From contig NC_064041.1 of assembly GCF_932526225.1 (NCBI RefSeq), positions 14,910,951-14,974,950 on the forward strand: a stretch of DNA of 64,000 nt, read 5' to 3'. This DNA is from Nematostella vectensis. Lineage: Eukaryota > Cnidaria > Anthozoa > Actiniaria > Edwardsiidae. The notes below the pieces were generated by a model. It had not been told where the DNA came from and made no database searches. It saw only the letters and a list, made by a program, of their open reading frames with translations. Shown here in pieces: positions 1 through 30,300 of the stretch. Each line of letters starts with the position of its first letter. Position 1 is the stretch's first letter. A program made the translations under genes and the position numbers.

Positions 1-3000
1 ATGTTCTCCATAGTCTTACCAAAGACGGAGTTGTTCATTAACTTGAAAAAATCTTTCTCAAAATCGTTTGTCGCCTTGGCTCTCAGATCGGTGTTCAAGT
101 CAATGTAGGGCTCCAGCCAAGCAGACTCCTCAAAAGTGACACCCCTGTGAATCTTGGTGACTTTTAGCCCAAAACTCACATAAAGTCTCAGAGTCTCATG
201 GTGGATAACGTACTTTGTCTTGTCGTTAAGGTTGGGGACCAACTTGTCCACATTGCCTAGCCCGATAGATTCCGGGGCTAGTGGGTAATCGTTGTGTAAG
301 TCATGTAGGTGGTGAGGGTACTCCAAGTCAACCTCCAGAATGCATGGGCGGTCTCTCCAACCTGACAGCTCTTGGTCACCCATCCACCTGAAACCGTGAG
401 TCGGTAAAGGGTTGCTCATCGCCCAGCCATACAAATTGTTAGCATCAAGGTAGGTGATATATTTTGTGGGTAGGTCAGGGTCATACTCCTTCATGTAAGG
501 GTTATTTGCCTCCCCATGTCTGTTGCTTATCATGGAGACACCCCCACGGATGCCCTTCTCAATCATGAGCAACATGTCATAGTCCGTTAGAAGCTCTAGC
601 CTCACCTTGGTGGTCTTCAACGCTGCATCCCAAGCCAACCCTGGCGCTGTGTAGTACCAAGCGGGGTCCAGACCGTAATTCTTGAGACAAACGTCCCTAA
701 AGTTCTCGAAAACGTCAGCTAAAAGCAACACATCCGACTCTAGGTACAGATTGTGGTAATCCCTCATGGTCCCCATCCCAAAGGCCTCCCACACTCTCCG
801 CGCGTGCAGGTGATCCTCCTCCGATATGTCGGTGTCGTTGAGTTTGGAGTGGAACGCCTCTCTCTGTGGGAGCTGTGTTGCGTCGAGCTTGCTAAAGCCG
901 TCGAACCAGTCGTAAGGGAAAACACCCTTCCTCAACAACAGCTGAAGCTCCTCCCCCTCATAGTACTCCGCCAGGTTTTTGAAGCACTCCCTTGACATAT
1001 TACCCACTAGACTGTCGAGACTGGCCGACATAAACCTGAAACTGTCGATAAATCTGATATCACGTTTAACATCAATCTTGTTGCCCTCCTTGTTCGTGAA
1101 ACTGTCGACTACAATCTGTTTTGTGAAAGAAATATACTTTTCCTCGTTATTAGGTATACAGTTTATTTTACCTTCCGATGTACCAAGGTTCTTGATAAAT
1201 AGATGGCTGTCGTACCCAGACAGATTGTGAAAGATAACAGGAAAGAACTTTGGAATTTTGTGATCTAAGTTGCATGCGTTGTGAGCAGCACCTCTGTACT
1301 TCCCTGTAAGGTGGCAATGGTCCAAAACCTTGTCTTCCCCTAATTCACCCTCACAGATGTGGCAGTGAGTGGCGTCGTTATAGGCGATTTTGTCCTTCGG
1401 AGTCATTTTCACCTTCTTAGGGAACCTGAACTTATCATAAATTTTCTTAATGTCTGACTCCAAAGACTCTACGAAAAGCTGTGGGATATCTTCGTCTGGA
1501 GATTCAGCTGTGTATCGTACAAGCTCGGATGGGGATATATCTCCGTCGAAACACTTGATGAGATAGCAGAAACCAGACGGTTTGTGTTTCTGGTATTGCT
1601 TAGTGAAGCTTTTACTCTCATCTGGAGAGCATGTGTCTATATTCTCTGTGAAGCTCTCAAAGTCGGCATAGACAACAAAGGGGACACGCATTTTTCTGTT
1701 GTAGTTTTTGAATTTAATGTGGGGTAGATTTCCATCCTTATCTATCTTAGGCATCTCTATTCCAACCGCTTCATGATTGCCGCAGCATTCAGAATGTTTT
1801 TCTAATGATTGTTTGCACCGAAACGAGTTCAGACATCTACAGCATAAAAAACGAGTATGATGAAACTCATCAATTTGAGTAGATACTAATCTCATCATAT
1901 TCTTTATCCAGCAGTAATGATTCGTCTCATCATCCGAGATGAGAAGTAAGTTGATTGCATTATCTGGATCCTTCTCACTGATTCTCAATGGATATATTTT
2001 GGTTTCGTATCCAAACACATTAACCGTATACTGGTTCTGTTTCTCGAACTTGTCAATCTGTTTTAGTGAGACGGGGAACTCTATCCCTGACCAGTCGAAT
2101 TTCTCAGAGTTCTCTATCATTTGTTTACTGAACCTTTGAGGATCTTTCTCCCTAGGATACACAGCAGAGGTTACTGCCCACTTGAAACATTCGTGATCAT
2201 TCTCGTTCTTAACATTGATGATCGCCTTCTTAGACGCTAGTTTCGGCGGCAGCGGAATATAGGAAGACCCAGAAAGCGGTTCAAAGGGATCTATGTTGAT
2301 GTCAAAGTATTCCACTTGGTCAAACTGCCATCCGGAGCCTTGCTTCTGGAACAGCTCAACTAATCCGAGTAAATAATTTGTCATCGTATCGAACAAATCA
2401 GAGAGATCAGTCGACTCTGTCACAATCTCGGGCTTCTCTGTATGAAAATATCCCAGTTCTTCTTCGATCTGAGCTGTAGCCGGATCCTCTTTTATAAACC
2501 CGCAAGTAAAGATAAACTTCACTTTGATAGGCTTTTTTTGTCGACTGATGAGCTCTAAGACTTTCGGTTTGATTCTGGCGATGAATGTCTTGGGGTCGTA
2601 ACCTCTCTGCCCGGCTATTCCGTGGGTTTTAAGATACCCCTTCAACGCCGTCTGTTGTTCCTTGGGTGTGAAGCGATCTTCCACCTCCTCGTGTAGACGC
2701 TTAATCCTCTCCTTCAGACGTTCGACCCGTTTATCTGCAGCCTCTTTGACGGTCTTTTTGACGGGCTCGGGGACATAAGATAGTATCCAATCCGCAAACT
2801 TGTCTAACTCGCTCTTGATCAAGTTGGCCGCCCTGTTTGCAAAATGCTTGAGTGATTGGACGCGGGAACTCCGTGGGGGTTGGGAGGGTTTTAGAATAGG
2901 GACATTAATCTCAGGTATCGGGCCGTCGAGAATACTCTCCGACGTGTTGGACGGGGTAATGCGGGGTGGTCGTGGCAGCCCTTTGACAAGTTTGGGTAAA

Positions 3001-3155
3001 GGAACCCGTCGGGGTGGTGGTGGTGGTGACGTGCTGGTCAGCGCCCCGACGAGCTCGTCTCTCCGCATCCAGTAATATCTTGGGATACCCCGCTCCTTGG
3101 CGAGGGCTTTCAGATCTTTCACCTTCAGGTTCTCCATTTCTATCAAACCAGTCAT
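1..3155 (-). CDS. Family-B DNA polymerase (viral/organellar, protein-primed type) with inserted HNH domain, 3' partial
   Basis: An uninterrupted minus-strand frame of about 1,051 codons starts at the ATG at 3155-3153 and leaves the left edge still open. Residues about 5-35 look SAP-like (LKVKDLKALAKERGI), followed by a proline-rich stretch and a charged helix. A Cys/His finger lies near residues 438-458. Exonuclease motifs are YADFES (about 498), YDSHLF (about 646) and YLESDVLLLADVF (about 803). Between Exo I and II an endonuclease-VII/HNH-like insert carries CHIC (about 595), DHCHLTGKYRG (about 612) and a further Cys. Polymerase motif A (YLDANNLYGW, about 900) and motif B (NNSVFGK, about 1043) are intact; motif C lies off the window. 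Such PolB proteins belong to Polinton/adintovirus-like and related integrated elements. It lies on the same strand as ValRS, inside what must be a ValRS intron. No capsid, integrase or terminal repeat is visible here, so the element type is undecided. The frame continues 15 codons above the ATG without another Met. Confidence 0.88.
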   Translation of the reverse strand, partial: MTGLIEMENLKVKDLKALAKERGIPRYYWMRRDELVGALTSTSPPPPPRRVPLPKLVKGLPRPPRITPSNTSESILDGPIPEINVPILKPSQPPRSSRVQSLKHFANRAANLIKSELDKFADWILSYVPEPVKKTVKEAADKRVERLKERIKRLHEEVEDRFTPKEQQTALKGYLKTHGIAGQRGYDPKTFIARIKPKVLELISRQKKPIKVKFIFTCGFIKEDPATAQIEEELGYFHTEKPEIVTESTDLSDLFDTMTNYLLGLVELFQKQGSGWQFDQVEYFDINIDPFEPLSGSSYIPLPPKLASKKAIINVKNENDHECFKWAVTSAVYPREKDPQRFSKQMIENSEKFDWSGIEFPVSLKQIDKFEKQNQYTVNVFGYETKIYPLRISEKDPDNAINLLLISDDETNHYCWIKNMMRLVSTQIDEFHHTRFLCCRCLNSFRCKQSLEKHSECCGNHEAVGIEMPKIDKDGNLPHIKFKNYNRKMRVPFVVYADFESFTENIDTCSPDESKSFTKQYQKHKPSGFCYLIKCFDGDISPSELVRYTAESPDEDIPQLFVESLESDIKKIYDKFRFPKKVKMTPKDKIAYNDATHCHICEGELGEDKVLDHCHLTGKYRGAAHNACNLDHKIPKFFPVIFHNLSGYDSHLFIKNLGTSEGKINCIPNNEEKYISFTKQIVVDSFTNKEGNKIDVKRDIRFIDSFRFMSASLDSLVGNMSRECFKNLAEYYEGEELQLLLRKGVFPYDWFDGFSKLDATQLPQREAFHSKLNDTDISEEDHLHARRVWEAFGMGTMRDYHNLYLESDVLLLADVFENFRDVCLKNYGLDPAWYYTAPGLAWDAALKTTKVRLELLTDYDMLLMIEKGIRGGVSMISNRHGEANNPYMKEYDPDLPTKYITYLDANNLYGWAMSNPLPTHGFRWMGDQELSGWRDRPCILEVDLEYPHHLHDLHNDYPLAPESIGLGNVDKLVPNLNDKTKYVIHHETLRLYVSFGLKVTKIHRGVTFEESAWLEPYIDLNTDLRAKATNDFEKDFFKLMNNSVFGKTMEN

Positions 3156-3227
3156 GTCTTTAAACCACTTTTCAAAAGCTTTTTTAGATGTGAAGCTTAG
3201 AGGCTAGCCTCCCGAGCTCCCCCTAGG

Positions 3228-3562
3228 TGCGACACGTGACAAAGTGATTGACAGGTGGGCTTGACTATCACGTGACAAAGTGATTGACAGGTTTTTGACA
3301 AAGTGATTGATAGGTTCTTGACAAAATGATTGACAGGTTTTTTACAAAGTGATTGACAGGTGGGCGTGGCTATCACATAACAAAGTGATTGACAGGTTTT
3401 TGACAAAGTGATTGACAGGTGGGCTTGGCCGTCACGTGACAAAGTGATTGACAGGTTTTTTACAAAGTGATTGACAGGTGGGCTTGGCTATCACGTGACA
3501 AAGTGATTGACAGGTGGGCTTGGCTATCACGTGACAAAGTGATTGACAGGTGGGCTTGGTCG
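3228..3562. repeat. 36-bp minisatellite with short variant units
   Basis: The core GACAAAGTGATTGACAGGT recurs about a dozen times. It is followed either by a GGGCTTGGCTATCACGT-type tail (36-bp unit) or by a short T-rich tail (about 23 bp). It begins about 70 bp upstream of the polymerase ATG and may mark the edge of that insertion. The open frames through it come from the repeat. Confidence 0.9.
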
Positions 3563-3703
3563 TGCGAGAGATCTCTGGCAAACTCGCGCATGCGCAGGTC
3601 GCGAGGCTTGGCGGAGGTGTGCGGAGACTTTTGCGCCACTTTTGGAATGAAATTTGGGGAGATCAAAAAGTTGCGCCAGCTGCGCCAAAACCCTACTACT
3701 TAC

Positions 3704-3919
3704 CTGCATGTTGGTACGACCATGGGGTTGTCCTCCGTTTTCACATAGAGTCCTTTTGCCTCTAGGGCAGTCCAAATGTCCTTTTTATAGCCAGTGTGAA
3801 CGCAGTCTTACCTGCATGTTGGTACGACCATGGGGTTGTCCTCCGTTTTCACATAGAGTCCTTTTGCCTCTAGGGCAGTCCAAATGTCCTTTTTATAGCC
3901 AGTGTGAACGCAGTCTTAC
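3704..3919 (-). repeat. Two tandem 108-bp copies of ValRS exon 12 3' end plus splice donor
   Basis: Two almost identical 108-bp units follow exon 12 directly on the gene strand. Each holds about 85 bp matching the exon 3' part (encoding a TALEAKGLYVKTEDNP-like segment) and the donor CATGCAG|GTAAG, then a short linker. The exon-like ends fall at 3704 and 3812, against the true donor at 3920. Neither copy has a good acceptor. They differ from the real exon at several positions (for example AAATGTCC for GGATGTCC) but hardly from each other, so they were probably duplicated again after the first event. Confidence 0.85.
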
Positions 3920-15423
<11,504 letters not shown>

Positions 15424-15537
15424 CGTACTAGTCCAGATCTTTGCAGAACGCTTTAGACTTAAATACTCTCTATTAAGAAATAAGTTATTTTTAACTAAAT
15501 GGCGCAATTGTGGTGAAATAGCTTTCCAGTATTGCAT
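15424..15537 (-). other. In-frame N-terminal extension of ValRS, possible mitochondrial targeting sequence
   Basis: The frame of ValRS exon 1 stays open upstream of the ATG at 15423 to another ATG at 15537, with an in-frame TGA just beyond. The 38 added residues (starting MQYWKAISPQLRHLVKNN) contain seven Arg/Lys and one acidic residue, as in mitochondrial presequences. Some eukaryotes, such as yeast VAS1, make cytosolic and mitochondrial ValRS from one gene by alternative starts. Dual use here is inference. Confidence 0.45.
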
Positions 15538-22644
<7,107 letters not shown>

Positions 22645-23039
22645 TGCTAAAAACGAATGTGGAAACCTGGAAATGATTTTTTACAGACTGTTAGGAAACA
22701 ACCACTTGATATTAACAAGTCACATGGTGTAAACTGAATTGCTGTTGTACATACTGTCAGGTGCTGACCATTTGATATCCACAAATACATGGTGTTAATC
22801 TGGATATGCAGACAGTTCGATATATGATTCACATGGTGTAAACCAGAAAATGGTTAGGGATCAAGATGGTCAACAGGGAAGTAATGATTTTCTCTCCTCA
22901 ATATTTGCTTGCAGCAATATGGGTTCAATGCTTTTTGGAATTTCCCTGTGCCTGCTAGCCTAGGTTAGTTTGTTCGATTTTTTTAGGAACTGAAATGGCC
23001 AGTCCCTTATTGATAAAGTACCATTAGGTTGAAGGAAGA

Positions 23040-23050
23040 AATAAAATAAA
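23040..23050 (+). terminator. Candidate polyadenylation signal of PTGES2
   Basis: Two overlapping AATAAA hexamers lie about 400 bp after the PTGES2 stop. They are the best poly(A) signals downstream, apart from an AATAAA that overlaps the last codons at 22633. Confidence 0.5.
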
Positions 23051-23223
23051 GCTTTAGCGTAATATTTTCCCTGTAAAAATAGAAGTAAACAACAAGGGTT
23101 TGTATTTTTAATTGTAAAAAAGTGGATTGCTATTTATAATCCATGTAATTGAGAAATAATAGGTTCTACGACAAAAATATGACATGTGAATTTATGACAA
23201 TATCCTTACCAAGTATATTGTGT

Positions 23224-23712
23224 GAGAATGTGGATAGACACTCCATCCCTGTTTTTCTTACTCTTGTGGTGGGAAGAGGGTCAGTAAGCAGCTTTTACAA
23301 GCTGCAATTTGATTGGGCAAATGAACAATATCCGCACCTTGACACAAAGAGCGAGAAGAATAGAGACAAAAGAACTCCTTTGTAGAACAAAGATAATAGG
23401 AGACAAAGCAGCTGCGTGCTTACTCTAGGAAAAAGGTCAAAGTTGGAGAATGTGGATAGACACTCCATCCCTGTTTCTCTTGCTCTTATGTGGTAGGAAG
23501 AAGGTCAAAGTTTGAGAATGTGGATAGACACTCCATCCCTGTTTCTCTTGCTCTTATGTGGTAGGAAGGAGGTCAAAGTTGAAGAATGTGGATAGACACT
23601 CCATCCCTGTTTCTCTTGCGCTTATGTGGTGGGAAGGTCAAAGTTGGAGAATGTGGATAGACACTCCATCCCTGTTTCTTTTGCTCTATGTGGGAGGAAG
23701 GAAGTCAAGGTG
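23224..23712. repeat. About 65-bp minisatellite, intergenic
   Basis: Units start GAGAATGTGGATAGACACTC and continue with CCATCCCTGTTTCTCTTGCTC. One isolated copy lies at 23224-23283 and about four tandem copies at 23432-23712. They lie between the converging PTGES2 and NTE genes. Confidence 0.85.
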
Positions 23713-24825
23713 GGAGGGACCAAGGAGCACATAAACGCAACCACCCCACCCACCCAATGTAAAGGCCAGTACTCTCCTGTAACATCAAGCGCTAACAGCA
23801 CATACTATGAGCGTAATAAGACAACGTTTTGTTTTCGTCCAGATCGGTAAAAAGTCTTCAAAGTTGAACACATAACATGAAAAGCTTTGCTGGAACCTTA
23901 AGGAAGTTGCTGGTGGTGTACTGTTTCCATGAGGGTAAGGGAGCCCTCTCTAGTTGCGCGCCAGCTTTTAAAATTTTTGCTTTTACCGGAAGTACGATTT
24001 TCTCAGGGGATCTTCCATAACCATGGAATTTAAATTGCTGGAACATCACGATTGTATGCAGAAATGGACACTGAAAGACCTTTTGTGGGACCTAAATAAC
24101 TAGACTTTGGGGTCATTATTCCCTTCAGGTTTCTGTCAAGTGGACAAACTAGGGTTGACCGCTGACCGGTATTAGTAACGAGCACAACTCTTTGCATAAA
24201 CCCAATCATTTAATTATATTACATTTTCACAAATTTCTTTAAAAATAATATACTCTTCCAAGCAAAAAAAAATGCACTCTTTTAGAAACCAAATTGTTAC
24301 CACACAAAAGGAGACGCGAAAGGGCAATACCTAATAATGTCAGCCTTACAACCAAGGCTCATCCCGTTCTCTCTGTTTTATTCAACCTGTGACGTCACAC
24401 TATCCCACCACAGGAAACCCAATCAGCATGCCAGGGACTAGACAGCTCTACTAAGAACATTCACTAAGCCATTACTAGGTACTGCATAGAGTGAACAAAG
24501 AGAGTGGGATTTCACGCTAGTCCCCTAAGTGATAGCTACTCTACCTGAAAATCATTACGTTTGAATATCAAACCAAGCGATGGCTATTACTTAGATCTGG
24601 GTATCGAACCCCCCCCCCCCCCCCCAAATGTTCCCAGGCAATGTCATCGTATTTGCATTCCCTGTTATACAAAAGCATCTCTCTCAACGTTCTTGTGGTG
24701 GCTGGGCAACATTGAATCAGTGAATCAGCTCGGGCTTACGGCGTTGAATCAGCTCGGATGACTTGAGGTCCTGTCCTCTTGCGCAGGTGAATATCGTCAG
24801 ACTGTAGGGTTATCAAAAACAATCA
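23713..24825. other. Intergenic region, poly-C tract
   Basis: No gene recognised. A run of 17 C lies at 24609-24625. GAATCAGCTCGG is duplicated near 24720-24755. Confidence 0.5.
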
Positions 24826-25628
24826 AGTGAGTTAAAGTCCAACATAGCAAGGGTCATTATACGATCATTAGTCTTTGATCAGATATCTTAAAGTTTGTTT
24901 GTGTCCAACATAACAAGGGTTATTACCATCACTAGTCATTGATAAGATACCATAAAGTTAGTTGGTGCTCAACATAGCAAGGGTTATTACCATCACTAGT
25001 CATTGATAAGATACCATAAAGTTAGTTGGTGCTCAACATAGCAAGGGTTATTACCATCACTAGTCATTGATAAGATACCATAAAGTTAATTGGTGCTCAA
25101 CATAGCAAGGGTTATTACCATCACTAGTCATTGATAAGATACCATAAAGTTAGTTGGTGCTCAACATAGCGAGGGTTATTACCATCACTAGTCATTGATA
25201 AGATACCATAAAGTTAGTTGGTGCTCAACATAGCGAGGGTTATTACCATCACTAGTCATTGATAAGATACCATAAAGTTAGTTGGTGCTCAACATAGCGA
25301 GGGTTATTACCATCACTAGTCATTGATAAGATACCATAAAGTTAGTTGGTGCTCAACATAGCGAGGGTTATTACCATCACTAGTCATTGGTAAGATACCA
25401 TAAAGTTAGTTGGTGCTCAACATAGCCAGAGTTATTACCATCACTAGTCATTGGTAAGATACCATAAAGTTAGTTGGTGCTCAACATAGCGAGGGTTATT
25501 ACCATCACTAGTCATTGATAAGATACCATAAAGTTAGCTGGTGCTCAACATAGCGAGGGTTATTACCATCACTTGTCATTGATAAGATACCATAAAGTTA
25601 GTTGGTGCTCAACATAGCGAGGGTTATA
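24826..25628. repeat. 64-bp minisatellite, intergenic
   Basis: Twelve to thirteen units of GTTGGTGCTCAACATAGCGA, GGGTTATTACCATCACTAGT and CATTGATAAGATACCATAAA. The right-hand copies are nearly identical and the left edge is divergent. It lies just beyond the 3' end of the NTE coding region and may fall in its 3' UTR or trailing intergenic DNA. Confidence 0.93.
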
Positions 25629-25893
25629 TCAAACCTATCAGTTTGTACACCGCCCAGTCTAACAGGGTGCCTACAAACAGATACACACAGTCGATATGCT
25701 CGCCAACACCAAATATAAGTCATAGATATGCTTTCATAGCGAGGATTGCAAGATCCACTGGAAATACCAAAACCCCATTTGTGGGTTAACGAAAACAACG
25801 AAACGCTCCCTGCTTTTAGCGTTAACCACTACTGGTCAATTTAGTGAGGGTAAAGTAAAGCATTCTACATTCATGTCTTCTCCACTGCCCACA

Positions 25894-27337
25894 TTAGCAA
25901 GGTTCCCTACTCACTTCATATCCCGCCTCGTCAGCGCTGAATGAACCGAGCCCAGCCTTGCGCTCGAATTCCGCTACCGCGCGTGCCTGGGCCTTCAGCT
26001 CCAGCAAGTCCTCATGCTCTGACAGCGAGCCGGTACGCGGTCGATAATTCAACGGGACCTCTTCGTCGTCGTCCTCGTCTTCGGAAATCCCTCGGAACAT
26101 GTTCCGTGTCTCGGGCGCGCTCGAGCCGTAGATGACTTCGGAATCACGGCCGTACGGACGCCAGTCCTCATACGATAGACTTCGTACAGGGGGCTCGATG
26201 CGGGAGATCTTCTCGGCAAGGTCAGAAAACGATTTGCCGTGTTTGTGTGAACTATGAGGCTGCGAAAAGAGAAAGCGTTTTGGATGGTAGTGCCTATCGC
26301 AGTGACTACAACTGATATATGTGCTCATATCAACCTTTTCAATGGGGTGGATATATGTTCATACCAACCTTTTCAGTGGAGTGTATAGGTCTTCGTATTT
26401 ACCTTTGGGTTGTATATGTGTTATATACGGGGAATGTGTGTTGATATTCACCATTTATGCTTGGTGTACATGTGTTTATATTCACCTTTTCAGTGGGGTG
26501 GATATGCGTTCTGCTCGGCTGCTCTTGCAGTATTTCTTGTAAGCGTGATTTCTTAGTCCACTCCCCGATGACTGTCTTGCCGTGCTGGTAACCAACCTCC
26601 TGTTTCCATGACGACAATAAGAACGTCAACATGCTGTTTCCATGACACCCCTTATATGAATATGTTTATATCAAATGACAAATCTCACTTACCACGATCT
26701 CGTCGAAAAGGCCGAAGTCTAGAGTTTTAAACCTGAATAAAGAAACCGATGGGTTAGGGTACAAATAAAACACACTGCAGTGTTCCCAGTGTTGATTTAT
26801 GTCGCCTTCTGTGGATAAAGAACAAGAGCGACATCTGATAAAACACGTGACATCTAATCAGGCACGTGACTCATGCTGAAGTACGTGACATATGATAAAA
26901 CACGTGACATCTAATCAAGCACGTGACTCATGCTGAAGTACGTGACACCTTATAAAACACTCGACATCTTATCAGGCACGCGACTCATGCTGAAGTACGT
27001 GACACCTTATAAAACACTTGACATCTTATCAGGCACGAGACTCATGCTGAAGTACGTGACACCTTATGAAACACTTGACATCTTATCAGGCACGTGACTC
27101 ATGATGACGTACGTGACAAATTAAAAACACGTGACACCTGAACAGGCACGTGATTCGTCATGAAGTATGCACCACGCATACAAGCATATGATGTTGATGG
27201 GCATATGATGTTGGTGCCGCTGACCTGTTAATAGGCGGTCTGATGTACTCGTAGTTCGAACTTTCTCGAACTTCTTCCAACTGTTGCACACACGACACAT
27301 ACGCCAACCGCGACTGAATCTCAGCCATATCCGGGAT
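25894..27337 (-). CDS. PNPLA6/PNPLA7: NTE exons 34-37: C-terminal region
   Basis: Exons: 27337-27225, 26732-26693, 26599-26486, 26259-25894. They encode [60 protein letters not shown], then a divergent tail with [20 protein letters not shown] and an acidic run ([11 protein letters not shown]). The last exon ends at a stop (25894-25896) after EPC. A consensus donor GAA|GTGAGT occurs five codons earlier, so an extra 3' exon is possible. Confidence 0.88.
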
Positions 27338-30300
27338 CTAAACAGGTCAAACAGGTTACATGCCAGAAGTAATTATAATACCATCTATACTCCGTTTGCC
27401 ACGGGTCACCCGAGCGGCAGTAGATAAGTAGGGAACTTGTTATGCATTAGAACCCTGTAATTGGCATTCTGAAAACCTGGGTGGCCAGGTGTAGGAGGTA
27501 TAAGGTTGGAGAGGTGAGATAGGATAGTATGCAGCTATGTGGATGAGACAAAAAGCCGTGGCACTTACCCTGACGGTTTCAGCGAAGGGATTCCACCGGT
27601 TCCAGAGTAGCCACCACCCTGACAGCTGGTCCCCATAGTTCATGAGTTCGCCGTGATACTCGGAGCCGACGTCGATCGCAATGATCGTCTGGGCACCCAT
27701 CTTCTTCATCACATCCGCTAGAACAAGCAAAGACAAACAAATAGAAATTAAATTAAAAATAGCCACAAAAATATTGTCGTTCTGGTCGGCACCGCGTCCA
27801 GAAATTGTGCCGCATGCAACAAACTTTTTGGATTCGAAGAAAATAAACAAAAATAAAAACTGCCCGCCCGCATGCTCCCGAAGAAGAAATCGCAACCAGA
27901 AACGAAATATTCTTTATGTGGCCTTAAGTCTATTTTTTTTTGTTCTTTTCACGGTAAAAATATAAATGCATGCAATCGAACAAAGCTTAGTAATAAGTAT
28001 CTCGAGTATACCGACGGAGACGGGTGCTTGAATGAGTTCGCCGGGTACAGGCGGTCCATACCTGGAAGATTATTGACGTAGCCTCCGTCCAGCAGGAGGT
28101 GGCCGTCTTTAGGATCACAGAGCGGAGGAAGATAACCGGACAGAGACATGCTGGCCCGGACATACCGCCACAGGGATCCTGGAGCAATAGGATTGATATG
28201 ATTACGACGCTGGGTGGAAGTGATATTATAAGCAAATGATTAAGCGTGGTTTCGTAGGGTATGAAACACTATGCAAATGGATGTTCGTCTCTCATATTGA
28301 ATTAAACTCGCTTGAATCACGGTGCACTTCAATACATTCTACAATTAAAATAGCTCAGATCTGGAGTATCAAATAATGGAAAAAAGTTGACACCATAAAA
28401 ATTGATGGGTTTTGAATAAGAATAAATAACAAACATCAACACGTCACGTAATGACATAAACATCGTCACGCAAGTCGGGTGAAAGGACTTCAATGACGTC
28501 TAGATTCTTCTCACCGTCTGTGTGCACACGCATGCGCGACGAGGTGATATCTGTAGTTATACAGAAATAGGGGAGTAACAGATCCTAAAAAAAAGAAAAG
28601 TATATTAGGAATAGGTTGTCATAACTCCAAAAACGTTTGTACCCCAATCCCCGAAAGCTTTGTAGGCAAGGGAAAAACCTGAACAAAATAATGGAAAGAC
28701 TTGCTTCAGCTATGAAATTAATTGCATCAATATTTTAGAGGTTCACTGTCGGTTCGTCCCCAAGCCGGTCCGTCTACAAGCAGGCCGTCGTTTAAAGGTG
28801 AATCAATTGCTAGAGATGTCCAATACAAAACTGTCGAGGTTTATTTACCTCGATTTGACGCTCTCCAAATGAGCTGCGGATGCTGGCATTAAAGCCACTA
28901 CCTGGAGAAACAAAACATATTTGAGCAAAAAGCGAATGCGAGAAATGATTTAGCTCGCTTCCCTCTCACTTGGAAGTCAAACTTCCTCCCCAGGGGTTTT
29001 TCATGCAGTCAGCCCTCGTTTTTGCTGACTCTCGGGGCCATACAGTACATATAGTATACGGGTAAGGGCGGGTTGTCCACAAGGCAAGAAATCACTGCTA
29101 GCCCAACACTTTTCTCTATCCCTGCGCCCATAGGGCTCGAGAACATGAAGGTGAAGGGATAGGTCAGGTCGAATATAGTTGACGGTTAGACCAGCATCCC
29201 CTACCCTCCTTCTGGACCTATAAGACTCACCCGAGAACATGGAAGTGAAGGGATAGGTCAGGTCGAGAATCTTGGTGAACATTGAGTTCATGTCCTGAAA
29301 CAGAAACACAGCCAGAGTTAGAACCGGACTTACAGCAAGGTCACGAACCCGACAAGGTCATGGGACCCGACAAGGTCACGAACCCGACAAGGTCACAGAA
29401 CCCCACAAGGTCACGTACCTCACAAGGTCACAGACCCCACAAGGTCACGTACCTCACAAGGTGAAGACCCGGCAAGGTCACAGATCCGCCAAGCTCACGA
29501 ACCCGACAAGTTCACAGACCCGACAAGCTCACGAACCCGACAAGCTCACGAACCCGACAAGTTCACAGACCCGACAAGCTCACGAACCCGACAAGTTCAC
29601 AGACCCGACAAGGTCACAGATCCGACAAGCTCACGAACCCGACAAGTTCACATACCCGATGAAGTCACAGACCCGATGAAGTCACAAACCTGACAAGGGC
29701 CCGGCCTGACAAGGTCAAGGACCCCAAGGTCACAGTATACAACACAAGTGAACACGTTAACAATACGACACGCCACAGTAAAACTTACCCATGACCACTC
29801 GCGGACCTTCTGCGTCATCTTGGTGACGTCCCCATACTCTGCGAACGCAGCTCCGACAAAGGCCCCCATACTGGTCCCGGCCACCATATCCACAGGAATC
29901 CCTGATCAAGAAAAGGTTAGAACTTCCATATCCATAGCCATGGTAGATTTTTAATGACCATCACTTCACGAACATACTGATGTTAAGCTTAAGTTAAAAT
30001 TTGTTGCCAGCTTACCATTCTCTTCTAGGGTCTTGATTACACCCACATGTGATAATCCCCTGAAACCAATGAATGAGGAAAAACGTCTTAGAAAACAGTT
30101 CTTAGAAAATGGTTCTTAGATCAAAGTTCTTAGAAAAAAGGGAGGGTGGAGAGTGTAGAAAGAACTCTCCCACTCAATAGGAAGGTTAGAAAAACTGAAG
30201 GTACGATGGTACACTAAGTGGACCCCCCACCCTATAAATCCTGGCATCCTCCTGCACCAGGCTTAAAGGGCCTTAGTCTAGACAGCCATAACCTTCTCAC

